The notes below the pieces were generated by a model. It was not told the origin of the DNA. It saw nothing but the letters and a program-made list of their open reading frames with translations, and ran no database searches. A program made the position numbers and the translations under genes. DNA of 64,000 nucleotides from Ceratothoa steindachneri (lineage: Eukaryota; Arthropoda; Malacostraca; Isopoda; Cymothoidae): positions 36,177,726 to 36,241,725 of the forward strand of contig OZ018317.1 in NCBI GenBank assembly GCA_963969495.1, read 5' to 3'. Numbering within the stretch: position 1 is the first letter of the stretch; each line of letters starts with the position of its first letter. Below are positions 12,853 through 25,139 of this stretch, piece after piece.

Positions 12853-14268
12853 ATGGCGGACGCTAATGCCCCAAGAGTGCCGCTAAGGACCCTGGCCGGC
12901 AAGGAGAAACCGGATAAGGGAACGGTCTACCAAACCTTATTCGGAGACTTAAATGTCGCCGTGCTCCGCCTGCTGGATGAACCGTCAGGATATGTCGCTA
13001 TCTGCGAAAAAGAGCAGGATATAGAGACACTGACGAAAGAGGAGTCATCAATGGAGATTCTGAGAGGAATAAACCTCCAGCCTACTACCCCCCCCCCCAA
13101 GATACAGGCGCACAGAAGTGTGGTCTGTAGAAAGTTGGATCCGTGGATCGGCCAACATTCGAAAGATGAAATCAAGGAAGAGATCATGAAACACCAGAAG
13201 TGGGCGAGAGTAGCAGAGGTGGTGAAATTTAAAAACCGAAGAGACAACACAGAATATAGCCATGTATTTAAAGTTGTATTCTGTGACACCTCCATGGCAG
13301 CGCGGGCGAAAGAAAATAGTATACTACTGTTTAATGCCAAGATAAGCGGGGAGCAGATAGAGAGGGAGGAATTTACCCCTATCCAAATCTGCTTCCGATG
13401 CTTCAAACTGGAAGCGCACGCGACAAAGGACTGCAAGGAACAGGAAATAACCTGTTCCAAATGCAGTGTCGAAGGCCACGGCTGGCGAGAATGCCAAGCT
13501 AAGGAGGAAAGATGTCCCAACTGTGGATTAAGGCACGGGGCTATGGCAATGTCATGCCCCCAAAAGAAGGAGCTGGTGAGGAAAAGGGAGGAAAACAGAA
13601 GGGCAGAGGGCGTAAGGAGGACCAACACCTCCTACGCACAAGTGGCCAGTACCGCACCTGCTAGAACATTCTTGAATTCCCCAGCCCCCAAAACATATAT
13701 AAAGGTCGGGAACAAGATCTCAACCAAGATCCTCACGTGCATAATGTATGCTCACGTGAGGAACTTAACAAATCCAGGATGTTTCTCAACTGAGCTCAAT
13801 ACCATGCTCAGGAAGAACGGTCTAGAGGAACTTTGGTTCCCAGACAACCCTCCATCGGGGGATGTGCTGCAAATGCAGTACGAGCCCTTAGAGGAAACCC
13901 CTGCAACCCCATTCCCACCAGCGGAAAAACAAGAAAAGACAACTGAAGCGAAGATAGCCCAAACCCCCAAAATAACGAACACCAGAAGAGACCCCAGAAT
14001 AGAAGCCCAGAAGAAGAGAGAGCAAAAGGCAAAGAAAGTAGCGAGGAGGGTAAAGAAGGCAGAGGGAAACCTCACAAGCTCCACTTCGTCCTCGGAAGAA
14101 GAAGAAGACGTTAAGGCCCAGCCCCTCAAAACAAAGTCAAGGCCAAGAAGTGCAAGTAGGGAAAAGGCCCCTCAAGTGCCCAAAACCCTTCATGGAGAAG
14201 AGCTTAATATGCTCTTCTTCAAAACAGAGCAAACACCTTTCCCAGAAGACCCCACCATTAGGAAATAG
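12853..14268 (+). CDS. LINE ORF1 gag-like nucleic-acid-binding protein (element B), uninterrupted
   Basis: This is an open frame of 471 codons. The middle has three zinc knuckles: CFRCFKLEAHATKDC (about 180-194), CSKCSVEGHGWREC (201-214, classic CX2CX4HX4C) and CPNCGLRHGAMAMSC (221-235). The N-terminal half matches ORF1 of elements C and D (SVVCRKLDPWIGQHS; compare SFVCRKVEVWVGSHS). The C-terminal third is charged, with KR-rich and SSSSEEEEDV stretches. Such proteins coat the element RNA and escort it to the nucleus. ORF2 begins 232 bases downstream. The start is the first ATG of the frame, shortly after the 5' UTR. This is the only undamaged ORF1 in the window. Confidence 0.9.
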   Translation: MADANAPRVPLRTLAGKEKPDKGTVYQTLFGDLNVAVLRLLDEPSGYVAICEKEQDIETLTKEESSMEILRGINLQPTTPPPKIQAHRSVVCRKLDPWIGQHSKDEIKEEIMKHQKWARVAEVVKFKNRRDNTEYSHVFKVVFCDTSMAARAKENSILLFNAKISGEQIEREEFTPIQICFRCFKLEAHATKDCKEQEITCSKCSVEGHGWRECQAKEERCPNCGLRHGAMAMSCPQKKELVRKREENRRAEGVRRTNTSYAQVASTAPARTFLNSPAPKTYIKVGNKISTKILTCIMYAHVRNLTNPGCFSTELNTMLRKNGLEELWFPDNPPSGDVLQMQYEPLEETPATPFPPAEKQEKTTEAKIAQTPKITNTRRDPRIEAQKKREQKAKKVARRVKKAEGNLTSSTSSSEEEEDVKAQPLKTKSRPRSASREKAPQVPKTLHGEELNMLFFKTEQTPFPEDPTIRK

Positions 14269-14500
14269 TCGAAGGGGTAAAAACCGGGCAACTAAAATGG
14301 AGCTTCGACGCTCCAATACAAGAAGCTTTAGTTGACGAGGCACTCATGGCATCTAAAATAAGACTATATACGGACTCCTGCCTCACAATCAGTGAAGCAG
14401 AATTCACTAAAATAAGAAACGGGAAGAAGAGAAAGTAATAAAGGAAGACACACACTCACATATATACACACTTAGAGAACAAAAACACTAAATTAACAAC

Positions 14501-17010
14501 ATGGAAAATACCAGCAACAAGTTAAAGATACTCACACTTAACACCAACGGTTGGGTAGGGAAATCCATCATATACGGAAATGTTTTCCGCATGGTGGATC
14601 CCGACCTGATTCTCATTTCTGAACACGGTGTAAATACAGACACACACACAATAAAAATACCAAACTACACAGTAATCGCAAAAAAAACACACACAAGAGA
14701 GATACGATGGCGCTGTTGAAATCCCAACCCTAGTTGGAACCTTAACAGTGGCAGCGGCTTACTAACCCCCCCCGCCGAAAATATCTGCCCGTTCCTAACG
14801 AATACCACATCTTCGGACGAGGAAAAATGGCATTGCTGGGTGGTGACCTAAACGCCTGTTGCCCAGCTTCAGGCTACAGTCACACCAACCAGAGCGGAAA
14901 GAACCTGGAATTACTCATCGAGAGAGATAGACTCCAGAGAGTAGGACCAGACTTCCCGACTTACCTAACGCAACATACGGCAACAAAACCGGATGTTGTA
15001 TTGGCAAGCCGAAACTTCCCCTTCAACATCAGCAGCGTGCCAGGTCCTGTGGTACCGAGTAACCATGTCCCAATACTAACAACCATCTCGCTGGCACCGA
15101 TACTCATGCCAGTGCCACTTAGGAAGAGTTATGCGAAAGCAAACTGGGAGCTATATAGAGAGATGCTCGGCGAATACCAACCTGCCGACCTGGGTGACGC
15201 CAACCTTGAAGAGGTGGACGAGGAGATAAACACCATCACCAATCTCCTCGTACAAGCCAACGAGAGATGCGTCCCCAGGATCGCCTATAAAATGCCCCCA
15301 CAACCTAGGTGGACAGATGAGATGAGGGACAACGCTCGGGAACACAGAGAGATCCTCAAGGAAATAGGTAGGACAGGCCCAAATAGTGAAAGGACAGCCA
15401 GAATAAGACAGCTAAGCCAAGAACTTAAACGCGCATTATTACAGAAAAACAACAGGAAATCTGTGGAATGACATCATTGGTAGACTGGATAGGGAGTTCA
15501 GTCCACAGAGTTTTTGGAATACAGTCCGAAAACTAAGGGGATTGCCCACCAAAGCCAGGATAAAACTAAAAGATGAAGAAGATCTCATTGAGGATCCAGA
15601 GTCTCTCGAAAAAAGATTCAGGACTCACTGGAAAAAGATTTTCACTACTGCCCTGAGGAGAACGACGACTTCGACCTGGACTTCGAAGACCAACTACTAG
15701 ACGAACTCGGCACAATGATACATAGAACTCACCCCCACCCGCAGGTGTCTCAGGATAGAGAGATGGTTGGCCACGGTTGCCCGATAACCTTTGAAGAGCC
15801 TATGAACACCATAAGGTCCTTCAAACAAAGACGGGTATAAGATGGCAAAAATCATCTTCATCCCGAAAGGAGGTAAGCCCCCGAATCAGGTGGCGAACTT
15901 TCACCCAATCTCTCTTCTGGAGATGCTCGGCAAGATTTTTTAAAAGATCATAGCAAACAGGCTAAAAGCTCAGCTGAGCGAGTTAGGAACGCACAACCCA
16001 CAACAACATGGGTTCCGCCAAAAAAGGGGCACCAAAACGGCCCTAGCACTCCTAACGGAAAAAATAGCCTATTGTCGTGCGAATAAGTTCTATGTGGACA
16101 TTGTGTTGAGGGATGTACAGAAGGCCTTCGACAAGGTCTGGCTGGAGGGATTGCAATACAAAATCCTCAAACTCCAGCTAGATGCAGTCCTGGAAAGGAT
16201 CCTTTGTGACTTCGTCATGGACAGGAGGGCATGTCTCATGATAGAAGGACACAGAGGACCCGAATTCAAACTAAAGTCAGGTGTTCCTTAGGGAAGTTGC
16301 CTGAGCCCTCTGCTTTACTTGGTCTTTACCATCGACCTTCCAAAGCCGGTGCATAGGGACACGATGTATCTGCAGTTTGCAGATGACATCACCCAGATCG
16401 TTCCATGCCCGGTGAGGAAAGCAAGGGAACAGGCAGCGCGAACAATAGCGGAAATTAATAACATCAACCAGTACGAGAGACGCTGAAGATAAGAACAAAC
16501 AGGGACAAATTCAAGATCGTCCCAATATGCCGCACGTTGACGGACCTCATAATCATTGAGGGGAGGAGATACGGCTACTCCGCCGAAGGCACCGTCCTGG
16601 GCCTAAAATTCTCCGATCACGGATACGCGAGACACTACACGGAGAGGCGGAACCTGGCAAAGAGAGAAATCTCCAAGCTATACAGGTTTAGAGATCTTAG
16701 CTCGGCCAACATCAGGAAGATATACCTGATGTATGTCTGGGCTAAGCTCATCTATCCCGCAGTGGTGACTCAAGCGGCAAACAATTCCTCAATAAGAAAA
16801 TTGCAGAGAGTGCAAAATACAGCATCCCTACTGATAAACAAGGTCAGAAGGCGAGAACAACGCCATCAGAGGGATCTCCATATTAGAAAGAAACTGGACC
16901 CTATCAACATCTTCTCCAAGAAACTGGGAAGAAGGGTCTGGTTAACACTTACTAATGATGTCATACCAGAATTACGGGAAATAGGAGGCAGAATGAACAT
17001 CCCTGCATGA
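14501..17010 (+). pseudogene. LINE ORF2 (element B): endonuclease plus reverse transcriptase, broken
   Basis: It starts with the apurinic-type endonuclease (LKILTLNTNGW, then ILISEHGVN with the catalytic Glu). A break and probable deletion follow near 14720-14820, then LGGDLNACCPASGY, DFPTYLTQHTATKPDVVL and SNHVPIL. The linker is clean to 15471. RT is damaged: a deletion near 15835 removes the first RT block, after which AKIIFIPKGGKPP and QHGFRQKRGTKTALA are seen. Then comes DVQKAFDKVW, a stop replacing Gln in the GVPQGS block at about 16290, the catalytic FADD near 16377 and an intact C-terminus (16537-17010). ORF2 makes the target nick and the cDNA; this copy is inactive. Confidence 0.9.
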
Positions 17011-17457
17011 CTCCGTGGGAAAGTTACAAGAAGCACCCGATTCCCAAGCACCAAACACTGTACACAGGAAGACACAACAGAGCTATACACCTAACAGATA
17101 CCAAATATACAACACAGTGATAACGTGAAAAACAGAAAATACATAGAACCAAACCCTAAAACAAAGGTAAATTGCCGAGCCGAAAGCTTAAAAAGGCTTG
17201 AATGCTCAACAATTTTCAAACAAAAATAAGTAAAACAACATCTGACACACGAACAATAAGAAGAACACGCCTGCTACAAGTAAAATATAACAATACATGA
17301 TAGACTACACTCAACACAATAAGTAAAATACAACAAAAAGGAAAAAGTCTGCGATGCCCTCCTACTAGGCCCCCCCCCCCTCATCTTAAAATCTTTTATA
17401 TATTCACCTACTTTATCTACTACTATAAAAAATCCTTCAAAGAGTGCAATATACCTT
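17011..17457 (+). other. Element B 3' UTR
   Basis: It contains the family word AAAGGCTTGAATGCTC at about 17191 and a GATGCCCT..AGGC remnant of hairpin 2 near 17353. It ends near 17457 at the start of element C (AGAAGTGGACGG). There is no separate poly(A) tract and no intervening host sequence. Confidence 0.65.
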
Positions 17458-18075
17458 TAGAAGTGGACGGACCTGCTGCTCTGCATTTCGGGCGCATTTC
17501 TACGATCTGGCAAAGTTCTCACTGGTAAAGGAGGAAACGGCCAAAGATATTTTCTTCGAAACGTGCATTTTGTCACGCTAATTTGAGTTAAACGCCTGCT
17601 TACCACTCAACGCTTATAGCAGCCCACTAACGACTACCACATGAAGAAATATATGGGCTCACAGAGCTTATTAGAGATTTCTCCTGTTCCTTGCTGGCGA
17701 GGTAGCTTCCCTCGAAGGGACTACTTTTTCCTCTGACTATTGGCACTTTTTTCACACTTTTTTACTTCAACTTGTTTCTAGACTAGTGCTACATAACTTG
17801 GTCACCGGCAAGGTCTTAGATACATTTGGAAGTAGGGTATAGTGAACCCCTGCAGGAGACCCCGTTAGGGGACCAGAAAAGGAGGGTTGATTCTCGACCA
17901 CGAGCCCGAAACCTTCTGTGGACCGCTTATAGGGCTAGGCCTAAATCGGTAGGGTGACCAAAGAGAGCATGAAAGTCAAGAGGTAGGAGAGGTAGAATTA
18001 AGTCAGATAAAGGGCTCTCCCATCTGAGGAGCATAACGTTTATTTACAGATTTCGCCACTAGGAGCCCTACAATA
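17458..18075 (+). promoter_or_regulatory. Element C 5' UTR
   Basis: It begins AGAAGTGGACGGAC, similar to element B, and has TAAAGGAGGAAA near 17527. The rest diverges from the B and D leaders and lacks their CATAGAG hairpin. No coding frame is supported. The segment ends at ORF1. Confidence 0.6.
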
Positions 18076-19347
18076 GTGGGGCAGAATAGAACCAGGATGG
18101 ACAACCAGGAATTGAAAAGACTGCCTCTTCGTTGGAATCAGAAAGGTATCAACGAAACCAAATGTACTCAGCAGCAAGTCGTGGAGACCATCTTCAAGGA
18201 CCTCACCATACCCTTGATAAAATGCATCGATGTCCCAAACGGATTTATCGCGATGTGTTCAAAAGGAAATGATGTAGAAAAGCTGCGATCTCTGGGTGGA
18301 TCGGTAACCCTCGGGAAACTCCAACTGGAATCGAAGACACCGCCGCAGATTACCGCAAACCGGAGCTTTGTATGCCGGAAAGTAGAAGTATGGGTGGGAT
18401 CTCACTCCTGCGACGAAATTAAAAGGGAAATAATGGATATCCAAAAATGGATCAAAATACAGGAAATTGTAAAATTTCAAGACTATACTCATGTCTTTAA
18501 AGTTATATGCGAGAAAACAGAAATGGCGGCCAAAGCCCAAGAAAATGCATTATTGGCCTTGAGCATGTGTATTCCTCCCCAGAATATACAAAGAGACACA
18601 TTTGTCAACATTCAAATGTGCTTTAATTGCTATGCCATGGAAAATCATACTTAAGCTAACTGCCCCAAGAGAGGAACACTCACATGTTCCGAATGCGCTG
18701 AAGAGGGACACGACTACCGCAACTGCCGAAACACGTACAAAAAATGTTTAAACTGCGGTGGTAGCCACCGTACCATAGCTATTTCATGTCCATATAGAAA
18801 AGACATCATTGAGAAGAAGGAGAGATACCTACAGACAAAGAAATATGCAGAAAAAAACACATCTTACGCTAACGTAGGCAAAAGCCAATGCTCAAACACC
18901 CCAGCGCTGCCAAACATCACGAAGGGAATGTTTGGTAAGATCTATACTTGCGTGATTCATGCACATGTCCAGAATGCACTTAACCCAGGAACATATGCGA
19001 AAACACTCAACTCCATGTTGAAGGCCAATGGACTAGAACCTTTCGTCGTGCAACAAGAGGTTAATTCAGAGGCTATTTTCAAAATAGATAATGCTGAGAC
19101 TAAAAACTAAGGAAACGCTCAGGAAGAAAACAGCGAAATGGAAACAGATAGAGAAGACACCATCTCCGAATCGGAAGAAGAAGAGACTAGAAAAATAACA
19201 AGGAAAACCCAGAAGAAAAGAAAATCCAAGACGGGAAAGAGCCCTGCTCCACAAAGTAGTCATAACTCGCCAAGCCCACATCCAACAAACACGGGTCACC
19301 ACTCGAGAGCTAAGGGCTGCCGTAAGCCAGTAGGAAGACGGAAATAA
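18076..19347 (+). pseudogene. LINE ORF1 gag-like protein (element C), two nonsense codons
   Basis: Three open pieces (18076-18654, 18928-19110, 19138-19347) and the segments between them lie in the same frame, so only nonsense changes interrupt the ORF. A TAA at 18652 lies inside the first zinc knuckle (CFNCYAMENHT, stop, ANC); another stop is at 19108. Knuckles two and three are intact (CSECAEEGHDYRNC and CLNCGGSHRTIAISC). The N-terminal domain aligns with element B ORF1 but shares only a minority of residues by eye, so B and C are different subfamilies. The C-terminus is acidic, then basic, as in B. Confidence 0.87.
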
Positions 19348-19445
19348 GTTTTTTACTTAGTCTCCAGAACAGATACTCGATCAACGAACGGAAACGGTTA
19401 AAAAACTTTGGCAACGGAATCGATTTTAGGACTGTATAAACTACC

Positions 19446-22067
19446 ATGGATAAAACAGATCTTAAGATTCTACAGCTCAACGTTAACGGATGGAAAAACA
19501 AAAGGATAATGTATGGAAACATTTTTAAAAAAAACTAGACCCGGACATAATTCTAATTTCGGCACACGGCGTAAATCCTCAAGAAGACGAGATCAAAATA
19601 TGGAATTATTATGTTATAGCGGCCAACCCGACGGGAGAACTACAAGACGGGGCAGCTATAGCAATCAGAAAGGATATTGAATATAGAACTTGCAACGAAT
19701 TCGACGAAGCTTAATCGCAGTAAGGATTAAAATGGAATTGACCAACATCATTATAGCAACGGGATACCAACCGCCAAGAAGAAACCAACTGCCCATTCAG
19801 ATCTTCATCAGAATTTTTAATAATAGGTTCCTATGTTATTTTTGGGTGACTTGAACGCACACTGTCAAGAGAGCGGATATATACGAAGAAATGGGATAGG
19901 CAGAGACCTCGGAACTCTGTTCGATAGAGGTATCTGTCAAAGACTTGGACCGGACTACCCCACTTACGTAGGGGGAAATGCAGCCACTAAATAGACATCT
20001 GCTTGGGCAATAACTATCTTGCATATACTTACTATATGAGGCCAGAAGATATCCCATGTACGGACCACACAGCGACTCTGCTCACCCTTAATCAAAGACC
20101 AATCCAGATCCCAGGGAAGGTAACAAAAGCCTTTCGTAGAGCAGATTGGGAGACATAAAAGAGAGAATTATGCACATATCAGCCGAAAGAACTAGACAGC
20201 GCATCGCAAGAAGCGATAGACAAAGAACTAGAAACTATCAGGAATTCGATAAAAAAAGGAGGATAGAAAAGCCATCCCAAGAAACAGCTACTCGACGATT
20301 AAGACCTTTACCTGGTCTCCAGAGATGATAAGAAACCATCGACGACTAAGGAAAATTTCAGACAACATAAGGACAAAACGGACCAACGAGGGAGCTGCTA
20401 AATGCAATGAAGAGGATAAAAAGGATTCTTAATACGGAAATAATAGAAAAACAAAATCAGCACTGGAATGAAACAATCCAGAAGATTGACGATGACGCAC
20501 CCGCAAGAGAATTTGGAAAAACAATGAAACAAATGAAGTGGAAAAAAGGGGACAAGAAGATGACCACGAAGGATAATCAAGGCAATAAGATAGAAGATAT
20601 TGACGCAATCGAACAATTATTTAAAGAACACTGGGAGAACATTTTTAACATTAGTGAAGAGGAAAATCATGACTTCGACAGGGACTTCGAACGAAACATC
20701 ACAAGACAACTCGAACTAGAAGCGGACAGGATAATCCCTTACAGAAATATAGATGCAGCAAGAGACACCTTGGACGGTAACGATGCAAGAATTACCATCC
20801 AAGAATTGGAAAACACAATGGCACAGTTTAAGCAGAAGGCACTAGGTAGATTAGAGCTCACTAAGAGGCACTACGAACAAGCGACAGAAAAATTACTGCA
20901 GATAATTACTTCAGTATTTAATGCCAGCCTTAACACCAGCTACTGTTCGAAAGAACTTAAAGTAGCCAAGATGATTTTCATACCCAAACCTGGCAAGCCT
21001 ACTACACGAGTGGAGAATTACAGACCTATATTTCTACTTAACTTCACCGGGAAGGTGTTCGAGAAAATTTTGAACACTCGCCTAAATGAGCACCTCGAAG
21101 CTAATAACCTTCTAAATAAGTTTCAATTCGGCTTCAGAAAGAAAAGAAGCACGGAGATGGCCCTCGCGGTCATAATAGAAAAAAATAGCTAAAGCAAAAA
21201 GAGCGAAGGCTAGCGTTGATATAGTCTGGAGGGATGTGTCCAAAGCTTTTGACAAAGTATGGACAGAAGGAATGCAATATAAGATATTGCAGTTACGCCT
21301 AGAGAGCAAGATGGAAAAGACTACTTTGCAATTACATAACCGAACGAAACGCACTTATCAAAATGAAAGACTACCATGGAGATAAATTCAAGATGGAGGC
21401 TGGCCTTCCGCAAAGAGGATGTTTGAGTCCAACATTATACTCTGTATATACCTCGGACATTACTCCGCCAGCTACACACGGGCGCCTAAATATACAGTTC
21501 GCAGATGACATCCCACAGATTGTCGTGTGCCCTTATAGGAACCCTGATATGCAAGCAAGGCTGACATCAGAAGAAATACGACGGATCAACGCTTATGAAA
21601 AACAGTGGAAGATCAGCACCAACCGGAATAAATTTAAAATCGTACCAATACACAGGAGGAAACTCAGCAACATTGTGATCGAAGGAAACAGATACGAATA
21701 CACAAACGAAGCTACAGTGCTAAGATTGACGATTACAAAAAGAGGATACACCAAGCATGCGAGAGAAAGAGTAGAAAAAGGACGAAAAAGACTCGGGCTA
21801 CTATTTAGACTCAGAGCACTTAAAAGAAAAATCAAGAAGAAAATTTATCAAGCCTTAATCCAATCAGCAATGGTATATCCAGTGATATCATTGTATACAA
21901 TCTCAAAAAATAATGTTATCGCACTGCAACGAATACAGAACAAGGCAGTTTTGTTAATCACGAACAAAAGAAGAAGAGGCAGGAGAAGACAGCAAGATTT
22001 GCATCGCGAAGCAAGAATTCAGCCAATCAACAAGATTATAAAGAAAAGGGCCAATAAGCTCATCTAA
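19446..22067 (+). pseudogene. LINE ORF2 (element C): endonuclease plus reverse transcriptase, broken
   Basis: It starts at ATG 19446 with LKILQLNVNGW, 98 bases after ORF1. The usual SEHG reads SAHG, so the catalytic Glu is lost. The endonuclease is broken by frameshifts and stops, though DLNA- and FPTY-like pieces remain (19840-19980). RT is much better kept: 20407-21192 (AKMIFIPKPGKP, NYRPI) and 21363-22067 (GLPQRGCLSPTLY, catalytic FADD near 21500, IQNKAVLLITNKRR). A frameshift near 21190-21360 lies over the AFDKVW region. The C-terminal end at 22067 precedes an AT-rich 3' UTR. Confidence 0.88.
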
Positions 22068-22925
22068 AACAACGCAACGCGAGATCGGAGAGGAAGTAAT
22101 GGCTATGATCACCCAGATACAAGAAGGGGGAGCACGTAGAGATTTTCCCACCTATACTTTAAAGATCAACGAAGAAGAGGACGAAGTGTTCACGTGATGA
22201 GAACAAACAGAGGGAGTAAGTAAACAGAGTTAGAAAAAGCTAGAAATAATAAAAGAAACATAAAAGGATAAACAAGAAACAGGTATAATAAAATAAAAAG
22301 GAAAAACTTGAAACCAGTGAAGGAAAACAACTAAAACAACGGTTTGAACGCCACACATATCAACAATAACACAGACTTAAAAACATGACATAAAACGAAC
22401 ATAAAGGATAAACCTGATACTTAGGCAACTATTACTATTCATTTGAATTCTAAACTATAACATTTCTAAATGCCAGAGATTAGCCCTGACCTCCACGTAT
22501 ACTTTGCATTCAACTGCACATCTTCTACTTCCTTCTTTTCCCTCTACATTTTCTTCTATCCTTCACACTGGGCTTAACACAGCAAACATGGGAGAGATTG
22601 AATGAATAGACAGGATATAGTACACACCGTGGTTCGCATTCCACGTAAAGCTGTAGGTCCGCCGACCACCTTGGTCTCTTTTTAATCTTCCACACTACTT
22701 AAAACTTTGCTATCCCCCTTTCCCTTTCTTCTTTCTCTCCCTGTCCTTCTCCCTGCCTCCATCTCTCCTATCCAGAAGTCAAACAGGACTCTGGAGGGAG
22801 AGGGAAGACTGGGAGGGCCTGGTGCCCTATCCCCTCTGGTCATCTTAGGATGACCGGAGGGGAAGAGGAAGGGGCTTGGCGATCTATTTTATCTCACCTT
22901 CTACACCTTTTCTACCTACTTACTT
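22068..22925 (+). other. Element C 3' UTR
   Basis: It has a degraded family word (ACGGTTTGAACGCC at 22339) and long C/T-rich runs around 22680-22800. It ends with TACTTACTTACTT at 22915-22926, immediately followed by GAAGAAGTGACTG, the start of element D. No gene is seen in it. Confidence 0.65.
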
Positions 22926-23758
22926 ACTTGAAGAAGTGACTGCGAAAAACTCCTGGCATCTATTTTCGAATTCGATAAAGGAGGAAAAACTTTGGGATAT
23001 TTTTTCACAAGGTTCCTCCGAGCATTTGAGGTGCTCGGACGCATGAATATTGAGCACTCGCACTCGAAAGACAGCTTACGCTACTTTCGCTTTCCAACAC
23101 CTGACCTTTTGGAGAAGGAAAACCAGAGAATTACAAGAGAATTTCCCACATCGTTCTTTACAGAAGAAACCTTCCTTTCCAACGCCCCTTTTTTCCCTTA
23201 CGGGGGGCTTAAAAAAGAGATTTACAATCAGGTGGTCATAATTAACTCTATGACTACCTAAACTCATCACCCCCTCATAACCTAGTTCGAACTATGCCTA
23301 TCGTGAGACAAGGCATAATTTGAGGCGGTTGGGAAAGCAGGTTTGTGGACTAGCCCCGGACAAAAGGCGATGCTGCAACCGTTGGGGAAAAGTTCTCTCC
23401 ATCCCTGATGGACCGGCAGTGATCATAGAGGGACAAAAAACTGTCTCTATGTGAGATGGAAGCAGCCTCGATATCCAAACTCCAGAAGAGGCGGCACCCC
23501 GGGTGGTGTTAGTTGATTCAATCACCACCCATCATCAAGTCCGCCATGAGTCATCCTTCTTGAGGGGCTCCCAGGTCCATCATATCATTCATCCATCATC
23601 TTCACCCAGGCAGATATACCGACTACTCTAAGAATTTTGGGGGCGGAGGAATCATTCTCATTTTTTATTTCAAAGCTTTAACTATTTTTATCCCAGGAAA
23701 ATTAATAGGTACAAAGAAGAGAAAAAATACAGAAAGAAGGAAGCTTTGATGAGCCAAA
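22926..23758 (+). promoter_or_regulatory. Element D 5' UTR
   Basis: It starts GAAGAAGTGACTGCG and has GATAAAGGAGGAAAAAC near 22973. A block with GGTTTGTGGACTAGCCC and a hairpin at 23424-23451 (CATAGAG pairing with CTCTATG) correspond to the same features in element B. Short open frames here are not supported as genes. Confidence 0.65.
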
Positions 23759-25139
23759 ATGGACTACCGTGAAGGAGCGAAGAGGGTTCTTCTTCGCATC
23801 CTTCCTGGCCGGGAGAAACCAACTCGCAAATTGGCACTAAGGACTATCTACGCTGATATTAGGGTCATACTCCTTAGACTAAAACGGTTATGTAGCGCTA
23901 TGCGACACAGAAAAGGACCTAGATCTCCTCTTGACTGAAAACGCGGCCAAAAAGTTGGAAAAGATCGGACTCGCACCTCGGACCCCACCAGACGTACAAA
24001 CGAAAAGATCTGTGATCTGCAGACGACTCGACCTCTGGGTCGGTGAGCACACTCCAAATAAAATGAAGGAAGAACTAGAAAAACGTCAGGATTGGGCAAA
24101 GGTCGAGGAAATAATCAAATTCAAAAACCAAAATGGAGAATAGCATAACCACGTCTTCAAAGTGATATTTAGATCGACAGAAATGTCCAAAAACGCCTCG
24201 GAACATGGACTGCTTGCCTTCTACACTAAAATCTTACCCGATCAAATCAAGAGGGAGATATTTGTCTCTGTGCAAGTATGCTTCACATGCTATGCCCTCG
24301 ACAAACACCCGACCAAAGATTGCACTTACAAAGGGAATGCATGCTCCGAATGCGCAAGCCAAGACCACAGGTGGGACCAATGCAGGAGCACGGTAAAGAA
24401 ATGGTTAAACTGTGGAAATGCCCAAAGAACACTGGCTGTGTCTTGCCCAATAAAGAAGCCGCTCATACGAAATAAATAATAGAAATGAGCGCAGCAACTG
24501 CAAGTGGAAAACCAGCGACACCACCAACATAAACCACAACGGTGAATATATAGGGAAACATGAGGCCAGACTTAAGTCTCTGCATAATGCACGCCGCCTT
24601 CGTAAACATGGCGAAGCCAGGCTCATTCGCAAACGAATTGAACACCATGCTGGAAAAGAACGGATTAAAAAATGTGGTTCCCAAGAAGAGACTCCGATAA
24701 ATACGAGCCTGGAAGAAGAAGTCGGAATGGATACCGATTATGAAGGAGAATCCACCGACGAAGAAACCTCGAAGACGATCCCAGAAAGCTAAAAAAAACA
24801 AAACCAAAACTGAATACCCAAGATTTGAACATTAAAATTTACGGTTCCCACGCCAACCCGTTACCTAAACAAATCAAACAAAAAGAAATAGTGGACGGAC
24901 TAGTTAAGGGAAAGTACAGGTGGGAATATAAGGCAGACGCCGATGAGACAGAGGTTCACAATGCTCTAAAGCAAGGCATGATACACATCATCCTTGAATC
25001 GTGTCAAAACATCTCAAACGGCGAATTCAAGGTAAAACGAAATGGACGCACTCGTTCCCCAGGCCGCCCGGAAAAAAACGAAGACAAGAAAAGACCACAC
25101 CAAATAAATAAAAATGGATACGTACCAACGAAAAATTAA
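23759..25139 (+). pseudogene. LINE ORF1 gag-like protein (element D), broken
   Basis: The start at 23759 aligns with element B ORF1 (GREKPTRKLALRTIYADI; compare GKEKPDKGTVYQTLFGDL). A frame change near 23880 leads to 23931-24143 (SVICRRLDLWVGEHTPNKM). A stop at 24141 precedes 24162-24479, with knuckle one CFTCYALDKHPTKDC, knuckle two CSECASQDHRWDQC and a decayed third knuckle in which the first Cys and the His are lost. Further shifts lead to the C-terminal piece 24825-25139. This is the most decayed of the three ORF1 copies. Confidence 0.82.

Noticed and set aside
12927..13628. 233-codon minus-strand frame opposite element B ORF1
   Set aside because: It is the shadow of a recognised gag-like ORF with zinc knuckles on the plus strand and has no recognisable domain of its own.
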